Below are positions 57,585 to 64,000 of a stretch of 64,000 nucleotides of DNA, piece by piece (the first letter of the stretch is position 1; each line of letters opens with the position of its first letter). Both the position numbers and the translations under genes were made by a program. The stretch comes from Ganoderma boninense (lineage: Eukaryota > Basidiomycota > Agaricomycetes > Polyporales > Polyporaceae), in NCBI GenBank assembly GCA_002900995.3, contig CM035304.1, positions 268,877-332,876 of the forward strand, read 5' to 3'. The notes under the pieces are model-generated. The model ran no database searches. It saw only the letters and a list, made by a program, of their open reading frames with translations, and had not been told where the DNA came from.

Positions 57585-59720
57585 ATCCATATGTTCCCCA
57601 GCCCTGCCCCCCTGCCCGTATATTCCCACTGAGATCTGCAGGGACATCAGCGATATGCTGTCTGCCATCTTCTCGAATTGTGTTCCCGAAAAGCTGGACT
57701 CGCTCGCGCCGTACAACTGCGCTCTCGATTTGTGCACAGAAGGTGCTCCATCCTAGTCTGCTTTCATTTGAGGCCCTCTAACCGTAGGGTCCCATATCTG
57801 AGTTTGTCAGCATCAATTGATCTCCGACCACGCGTTGTGATCTATACACGCCTGACGCGTCGACGCGTCTCGCATTCCTACGCACGCCTCGTCCGCTTCA
57901 GATATCGGTGAAGCCGCTGTAGGGCGATTTTACAATCTGCTTTAGTGAAAATTCTACGTTGTATATTTTGTAACGCTGGTGCAGTACAGAGAGCTCAGAA
58001 AGGAGGCGTTCCGCGGCCCGTGACGCTAAAACTGTACTATGCGGCATGCCAGGAAGCTGTCTCCGCCCCACTGCCCTCCCGTGGATCATTTCGTGTACAA
58101 TGGCGCATGTATTCCTTCAAAGCCAACCGGGAAGGTAGAGAATTGGAGACCAAACGTACCTTGCGCCCTCCCCTCCCCCAGATCATCAACACCTCCCGAG
58201 AACACGCGGCGCCGGGAGCGTAAGGTGAGTTAGGGTCAAGATGTCGAGAACATGAGCAGCGACAAGTATCCGTGGCTTGTCAGGGGTGCTCGTACAGCAG
58301 AAGGGAGCCAGGATTGGAAGAGGCGTCAGGCAAGTCTGAACAGATTTGCAGCCTGAGCGGCTCGAGACCCGAGGGAGGGATTCTGGGCAGTCCAGGGAGA
58401 TGCGGAAGGAGTGAGAATGCCCTCATACAGTCGAAATCCTGGAGTCTAGCCAGAGTAAATGTCGCTGTTGGTGGATCGTAACGTGGATAACCTGCAGAGT
58501 TGGAGCAGAGGGACTCGGAGGGCAAGCAACGAGCGAGAGGACGACCCGGTGTGCTGGGCATCCTCAACCCGATTAGGGGATTTCCCTGAAAAGGAATTTC
58601 TCCCTATATGGTCACTCGGATCACTCGGTAACGTCAACTCCGCTGATTTGGGGACCCTACGGTATGAGGGGCGCGTTTGAAAGCAGACGTTATATGACCG
58701 TCCTCCCCCCACGCAACAAGGTCATTTATCGTCTGCCCTGGGAGACAAGCTCCATCCGTCTCTCAGACCTCACCTCGCTCCACACGCTCTCGTCGACCTT
58801 AGGCTCTGGTCCGCATCTTCGTCTCTATGTGCACGAAGTTGCCCTGTTCAGCTCCCACCTCCACACTACAGCGAGCATCCTCTCGCTGTTAGACACCCTT
58901 TTCGCCGGAAGGCTACCCATGGTACCCCACGAACAAGAAATCGTATCTGCCGCCGAACGCGAGGACCGTACAACCCTCTTCATGCACGCTTCCCCATGCT
59001 CCTCTCGTCCTACAACTCGGTCTCACGCGTCGTCCTATTCTGCACAAAGTCCCGTACATTTAGCGAGAGCGCGTGCTCTGAACGCCCCTCTCTTGTTATT
59101 CTGTCCGCTTCATCACATCCGGCTCGCATCCCTACAGATCAAGGGAACCGGGGTGCAGGGCAAGCCGGGAGGCGCAGCTTCAGAGGGTCAAGGTATGTGT
59201 CATTCATGTAATGGTGTTGTGGACTTTTCCATTGAGGTCATCATCTTTGAGCCATCACCGTGTACGGTGCGGACATGTTGTTTTTGACCCATAGACCACA
59301 CGTGAAATAGCATTACTTGAAACTTCCGCTTTCAGAGAGCGGGCTTCGTCATGTTATGTGTTTCTCAGCAATGTTCGGGAGACCCCTTTGGTTGAAAGCT
59401 AGAGCTCGATCCTGCTGTTAGTCACTGCGCTGTCCGGTGCGCGGATCGACCTGAGCGGCTGGAAACACTGTCTGTTATGCTCGCACTCCGGAACCGCGTT
59501 CTCGGTGGAAAAATACGCTGCCTTCGTTGAAGGGCTGCTTCTATTGTGGAGACCTCATTGCACCAAGCCCATCCTGACGCTCTTCACAGATTGTCACTCG
59601 TTGTGTACTCGTCGTGGCCTTGCGGACGTGCTCTAAAAAATCCTCAGGACGGTCCAAGAAGCCTCGTCTGCTGAAAACTCAGGAGACGCACATCCGCTGT
59701 ACAGGGTGAGCGTTAAGTCA
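57585..59720 (+). pseudogene. F-box pseudogene split by an inverted-repeat element
   Basis: The N-terminus reads IPTEICRDISDMLSAIFSNC at about 57625-57685 and continues to about 57745. After the element at 57756-58688 the homology resumes: DLTSLHTLSSTLGSGPHLRL, then YVHEVALFSSHLHTTASILS and LFAGRLP (about 58765-58918). Further on, RIDLSGWKHCLLCSHSGTAF, VEKYAAFVEGLLLLWRPHC and GLADVL match the last exon of the intact paralogues, but with a TAA stop at about 59634. It is clearly a dead copy of the 49529/51435 type. Confidence 0.72.
57756..58688. mobile_element. Non-autonomous terminal-inverted-repeat element
   Basis: Ends gtctgctttcatttgaggcc...accgtagggtccc (57756-57793) and gggaccctacggt...gaaagcagac (58651-58688) are inverted copies over about 38 bp, matching in three blocks. 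The 933-bp interior has no recognisable transposase. It lies between two parts of an F-box pseudogene. I could not identify a target duplication. Confidence 0.65.
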
Positions 59721-60263
59721 TGACAGGGAGATCTTGAGCCCGAATCATTCTGTGATTTCTTGAGCAGCTGCGTATGGGACCAATGAATGGGCCGCCGAGG
59801 AGAAACTTTGGCAACTCGATGTTGTGTCCCACGTACACAGGCTTGGGTACGTTGATGCGGGGGGTGAGCGCTGTTTATCCCATGGCGATGTGTAGAATCT
59901 CCTTCTAATTGAAATATTTATACGCTCACGTTAGCGTGCTAGCACCATAACGCATCCTGTGGTGTAAAAACGCGACTGGAAGCGGTATGCGGTCAATCGG
60001 CGGGCCGCCGACCATCGTCTGAGAACCCTCATGACCACGGGCGCATCAGCGCGCAAAACCAGTCTTTCTCTCTCTCATACCATTGCAGGACTTCAACGCG
60101 AGCTTCCCATGTGAGTTTTCCGTACTTAGGACCGCTGATCAGGATGATACGACGAGAGGCTGTTGTGTCGCCGAATGTCGGATGTTTTATTATCGATGAT
60201 TTGAGCTCTTGGTCCCAGTCGCGCAATGCTTCACGTCCTGACACCCATCCTGCTTCTGCCACC

Positions 60264-61643
60264 ATGGATATGTCTATCGCCATTCCCTCTCAGCTCCCCC
60301 CTCCATTTGTTCCTGTTGAGGTCTGCGAGCATATCATCGATATGCTGTACTCAGAGAGCGACGTTGCGGAGGGTCTTGAATATACGGCCACGCTCCACAG
60401 CTGCGCTCTCGTCTGTCGCGCGTGGCGCGTTTGTGCACAGCGACGCTCTTCTACTCCGTACATCTAATCAACGTCACCTCCCTCTACAAGTTTGCCGCTG
60501 TCCTCAAAACCAGCAGGCACCTCGAGGTCTACGTGTACGAAGTTACGTTGAGTGGACGGTCCCTACATACCACGGCGAGCATGCTTCGCCCTTCATCGCT
60601 ATCTTCCGGCTGCGAAGCTGCCGAACCTGCAGCGGCTAGCCGTGCTGTCCGTCCCTTCGTACGCAAGCTGGTATCCCTCGACCGCGCACTCCGCCAGTAT
60701 CTCGCCGAAGGCGAGGCCCCTCCGGCACATGCCCCTCCACTCCCACTTCTCCACATGGCTCTCCGCCTTCACGACTCTGTCCCGCCTGGAATTCGAAGGG
60801 ACGTACTTTCGCTCCTTCGGCGAATTCACGCGGATGGTCGCTTCTCTCCCAAACTTGCGGAGTCCTGTCTGCACCGTTGTCAAGTGGAACACTCTCGGCG
60901 GAGAGTTTCCGGGGCAGACTACTGACGGAACGGATGCATGGTCCCGTCCTCCATTCCCGCTGAAGCTTGAGAGTCTCATGGTGCGTTCCTCTCCAACTGT
61001 CGAGCTACACAACAGTAAACTCACCATTGTGTTTTAGCTTTGGAAGTGTGGCAGCCATGTTGCAAAGTGGCTGCTCTCGGCATGCGGCAGGTCTCCGAGC
61101 CTGAAGAGCTTGATCATTGAGTTTCCTATCAGAGGTCTTGAGCAATCGGAAAACGAAAATGGTGTGTATTCATCTATATCGGGTTTTCATCGTCTTCCCT
61201 GACTGTCGTATTCAATCTCCCTGTGCGGATTTGACGCAGATGCAGGGATCAAGATCGACCTGAGTTTGTTCTCTGAGCTTGACGACTTGACAATTATAGC
61301 CGCCACTTCGATGTTCTTAGAGAGGGACGAGTACAGCGACCTCCTCAAGGCGATGCTCACATCATGGAAGCCTCGTCGCCCAAATCCACATATGAGGTTA
61401 AATGCCGGGAATATGACCTACCTTTATTGCATACTCTTCATCATTGGTGACGTCAAATATCGTTGCCGGGTGGATGTCGTAGAAACCTCTACGAGAGGAG
61501 ATGTGACAAATCTGTACTTCATCGACGTCTATAAGCGGGAAGGAAAAGAGTGGCCCAGCTGTTTCCTGAATGCCTCCCCACCCTGGGAAGCGGTGGGAGG
61601 GCATCTCATTCGCATCGTTAAACGTGAGGTACCTCATTTCTGA
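60264..61643 (+). pseudogene. F-box pseudogene with two frameshifts
   Basis: ATG 60264 gives MDMSIAIPSQLPPPFVPVEV, then CEHIIDMLYS and TLHSCALVCRAWRVCAQR. A one-base loss at about 60441 moves the continuation (TLFYSVHLINVTSLYKFAAV) to another frame. A second shift near 60590-60620 moves it again (KLPNLQRLAVLSV, FRSFGEFTRMVASLPNL). Later exons are still readable: SLKSLIIEFPIRGLEQ, then IKIDLSLFSELDDLTII and LLKAMLTSWKPRRPN. The gene is otherwise collinear with the intact F-box paralogues. Confidence 0.72.
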
Positions 61644-62448
61644 GCACTCTGAACACTCAACTGACTCTTTTCCAGCACCTCACCAAGAATATAAACCGGC
61701 GAGGGACTCGGACAGGATCGAAGAAATCTCAGAATCCACGGATTCTACATCAAAAAATGCTCTTCAGCGTCAGCCTGCCAAGCCCGACATCTTTTCGCGT
61801 TATATCATCTGAACAGACGTTGTATACTATCCTGAGCTACGTATTTATTGGCTATTGGTCGCGTATCTTCCAGTTCAACACGAGTTCGTAGTTGTCACCT
61901 CAATATCTCCGAGCACTCACTGGTAGTATGAATCGAGCCTAGAGGGTTGCGTAAGGCTCACTGGTAGCCAGCGCTTAGCTGTCTGCCCGGAAACTTCAAG
62001 GCTGTGGCCGTGCCCCAAAACTCCTTCCTACCCGCGAAACAAGGCAAACTTGGGGACCAACTTGGAGTTCGATCAGTGTACTACGATGTGATTAGCATGT
62101 TAGGACTCGCCGGAAGACGGTGGCCGCAGCGCCTGTGCTGATTTGGCCTTATTTGTCCAAAGCGCTTAATCAAATCCCCAGCATGGTCACAAGCTCTGGC
62201 CTCGACGCCCATCTGACAACGGTCGACCACCAATCTCGACCTCCCCGATATCGACATCGAATGCATGCCTATGCGCATAAACCTGCGTTCCACGCTTCTT
62301 GAATTATGACAATGAGTACCTACTTTCCGTTGAACATTGGGCAAGTGGACACGGCCGGACAGTATCAATTCCGTCCGAGTCCTTCAAGTTCATGGCAGTA
62401 GGCTCTGCAGCCCATTCGGAAATGTTTGACTGAGCGTACAAGTATGTT
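61644..62448. other. Intergenic region
   Basis: No gene or repeat recognised between the last F-box pseudogene and the NTPase gene. Confidence 0.5.
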
Positions 62449-63156
62449 TTATAGATTGCGTGGGCCACGATTCCCTACTCTCGCCACATTAATTCGTTCC
62501 AGTTCCTTCTTGACACAAGTTACTCGCTCTCCGAGGTCCTTCACCAACTTTCCGAGGGATATATACGCGATACCGAGCTCTTCGAGGATATGCTGCAAGA
62601 CGTTTCCGTATTTTTGTGGGTCTTCAAGTGACCGCACACCATCGTCCTCAATCCACTCTGGTATTGACTCCAAAACGACTGCCGGTAAGCTTCCTTCAGT
62701 CGAGTATGTTGCAGCAAAACAGGCTGCTTGCTCACCAAACAACGACTGTCTGTAGAAAGGAAGCATCTCACGGAATTCTTCGTGCTGCAATAACTTCTGG
62801 CTTCGCATCTCCGCACCCGGGACTGTCGATGCCGCCGCATATACACATGGATCGATAGCCGAGCGATCGCTCAAAATTAGGTGAACGTCCATTTGGGGGT
62901 TCTCCATCGCCGATGCAATCGCTCTTCGCTCTGCTGCGAGTTGGGCTTTCATGATCACGTGCTGCATTTCGTAAGTGTCGACGTCGTCTCGTGTGAATCG
63001 GTGAGTTTTCATGACCATTCGAGCAACCTCTTTGATGTACATGGGAGGTGACACCTGCAGTACGGCTGCAAGTGCATCACATAAGGTGGTCTTTCCGCTC
63101 GAAGACGGTCCGAGGACGAATACTGCGATGCACTCTTGATCCCCAGGCCTGGACAT
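62449..63156 (-). CDS. P-loop NTPase (AAA_28 / NadR-Ttd14-like)
   Basis: An intronless frame of 235 residues starts at ATG 63156 (MSRPGDQECIAVFVLGPSSS). The Walker A motif is GPSSSGKTTL at residues about 16-25. VSPPMYIKEVARMVMKTHRF, MQHVIMKAQLAAERRA and LILSDRSAIDPCVYAA follow, the last being the DRS..D motif seen in AAA_28 kinase-like proteins. A C-terminal LEELGIAYISLGKLVKDLGE segment resembles the usual ending. Such fungal proteins are mostly uncharacterised; the fold suggests a nucleotide-dependent kinase or switch. It is divergent from the RdRP-like gene with 278 bp between start codons. Confidence 0.75.
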   Translation of the reverse strand: MSRPGDQECIAVFVLGPSSSGKTTLCDALAAVLQVSPPMYIKEVARMVMKTHRFTRDDVDTYEMQHVIMKAQLAAERRAIASAMENPQMDVHLILSDRSAIDPCVYAAASTVPGAEMRSQKLLQHEEFREMLPFYRQSLFGEQAACFAATYSTEGSLPAVVLESIPEWIEDDGVRSLEDPQKYGNVLQHILEELGIAYISLGKLVKDLGERVTCVKKELERINVARVGNRGPRNL

Positions 63157-63434
63157 GTCGTCCTGATTCCTTCTGTAAGTTCGTTGTCACTCTCTTCAGC
63201 GTGTTCATCCACTCACAGTGTGCTCGGTCGGAATCTCTGGGGAAACATCTACTGCTTATCTCCCCGTTTTATTCCAGCAAACCCGTGCGCTCAAAGTTCT
63301 TCTCACACACAATGACATTTCTTGTGCTGCGGTAAGTGCACGTGCAGGCGTTTTGCTACACACACCTCTGACAATCCCACCCAGCCTCCGATACAAGAGG
63401 CCTTTCCCCCAGACCAACGTTTCGACGCACAGAA
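63157..63434. promoter_or_regulatory. Divergent intergenic region of the NTPase and RdRP-like genes
   Basis: A 278-bp gap between opposite start codons. It contains a possible extra 5' exon on the plus strand (ATG about 63311, donor gtaagtgc at about 63331, acceptor near 63386), but that exon does not join in frame to ATG 63435. Confidence 0.4.
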
Positions 63435-64000
63435 ATGAGCCTCATACTTCGCGCGAGTCCGTCTCCCGATGATACGGAATGGGTCTTCAACGCCCGACTT
63501 TCGACACCACCCAAGCGCCCTGGGATGGGCGTGCACATCGCGTTCACGGCTGAGGCGATTCGACTGGATTGGACGCCTTTCCCTGCAAACAGGATCATCC
63601 AGTCAGACGATCCCACAAAGTTTGTCCTCGCGTCGTTCGATGGGCTGCGATTCCCCGATCGGCCCCCGTCTACCAATAGGGAGTACAAGATACGCTTCTT
63701 CAAGGCCGGGCTGCACCTGAACGGCGTTGAGTACCGCTTCTACGGCCATAGCAACTCGCAGCTTGTATGTTGCGAAGCCCTGTATCGCGAGGGAGGGTCT
63801 GACGTTCTGCAGCGATCAGGTAGCTGTTTCCTAAGAGCCGGGACAGACCAAGAGCTCGAACGACGCATCAACGGTTATGGAGAGTTCGCAAAGATCAAGA
63901 ACGTGGCCAAGTGTTTGTTCCCACTCGTTCACCACATCTCCTAGGTGCTGATGAGGACCTTCGTCAATCAGGTGCGAAGCGGATTGGGCTCCTGTTTTCG
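63435..64000 (+). CDS. Eukaryotic-type RNA-dependent RNA polymerase, partial at the right edge
   Basis: ATG 63435 (MSLILRASPSPDDTEWVFNA). The visible part contains SFDGLRFPDRPPSTNREYK, then VEYRFYGHSNSQL. A 48-nt intron (about 63764-63811) joins to RSGSCFLRAGTDQELERRI, and YGEFAKIKNVAKC follows. A second intron to about 63972 joins to AKRIGLLFS at the window end. The (G)HSNSQLRS...SCF-R...Y-F-KI-NVAKxAKRIGLLFS pattern is characteristic of the cellular RdRP family (quelling and siRNA amplification). Most relatives have several hundred residues before this block; here only about 100 precede it. The catalytic DxDGD region would lie beyond the window. Confidence 0.75.

Overview
This window looks like nuclear DNA of an Agaricomycete (mushroom or polypore-type basidiomycete). 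Genes are broken by many short introns of about 48-120 nt with GTRNGT...YAG ends. There is an expanded family of F-box proteins starting with a (L/I)PTEVCENIIDM-type motif. The mobile DNA is typical of this group: a Plavaka-type DNA transposase, chromodomain Ty3 retrotransposons and a LINE remnant. No prokaryotic features are present. A 100-base assembly gap lies at 56404-56503.

Layout. (1) 1-7.3 kb: a Plavaka-like transposase on the minus strand, running off the left edge, sits head-to-head with a DUF6698-like gene. A conserved unknown basidiomycete gene follows. (2) 7.3-11.8 kb: gene-poor DNA with nothing I can recognise. (3) 11.8-29.1 kb: a four-part nest of mobile elements. The tail of a LINE-type ORF is split by a 16.9-kb minus-strand Ty3 element with 718-720-bp LTRs. 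That element is itself split twice: by a 5.3-kb plus-strand chromodomain Ty3 element with apparently identical 470-bp LTRs, and by a 2.4-kb foldback element made of two roughly 1-kb inverted arms. Removing both inserts on paper reopens the outer element's reading frames. (4) 29.5-47.8 kb: an 18-kb inverted duplication. Each arm of about 5.6-6.1 kb carries two HxxxDG acyltransferase genes. Both look intact in the left arm; both are broken in the right arm. The 6.6-kb spacer holds an F-box gene and an O-methyltransferase gene. (5) 48-61.7 kb: an F-box array with two intact-looking members and three pseudogenes, one disrupted by an inverted-repeat element. A minus-strand DNA2/NAM7-type helicase gene, apparently with an N-terminal 3'-5' exonuclease-like domain, interrupts the array. 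(6) 62.4-64 kb: a P-loop NTPase gene, divergent from the start of an eukaryotic-type RNA-dependent RNA polymerase gene that runs off the right edge.

How it fits together. The acyltransferases and the O-methyltransferase are the kind of tailoring enzymes found in small fungal metabolite clusters, but no core synthase is visible, so a shared pathway is only a hypothesis. The F-box genes would act as substrate receptors of SCF ubiquitin ligases. The RdRP, and perhaps the helicase, could belong to RNA silencing; their nearness to a transposon-rich region is suggestive only. Much of the window records element invasion, duplication and decay.
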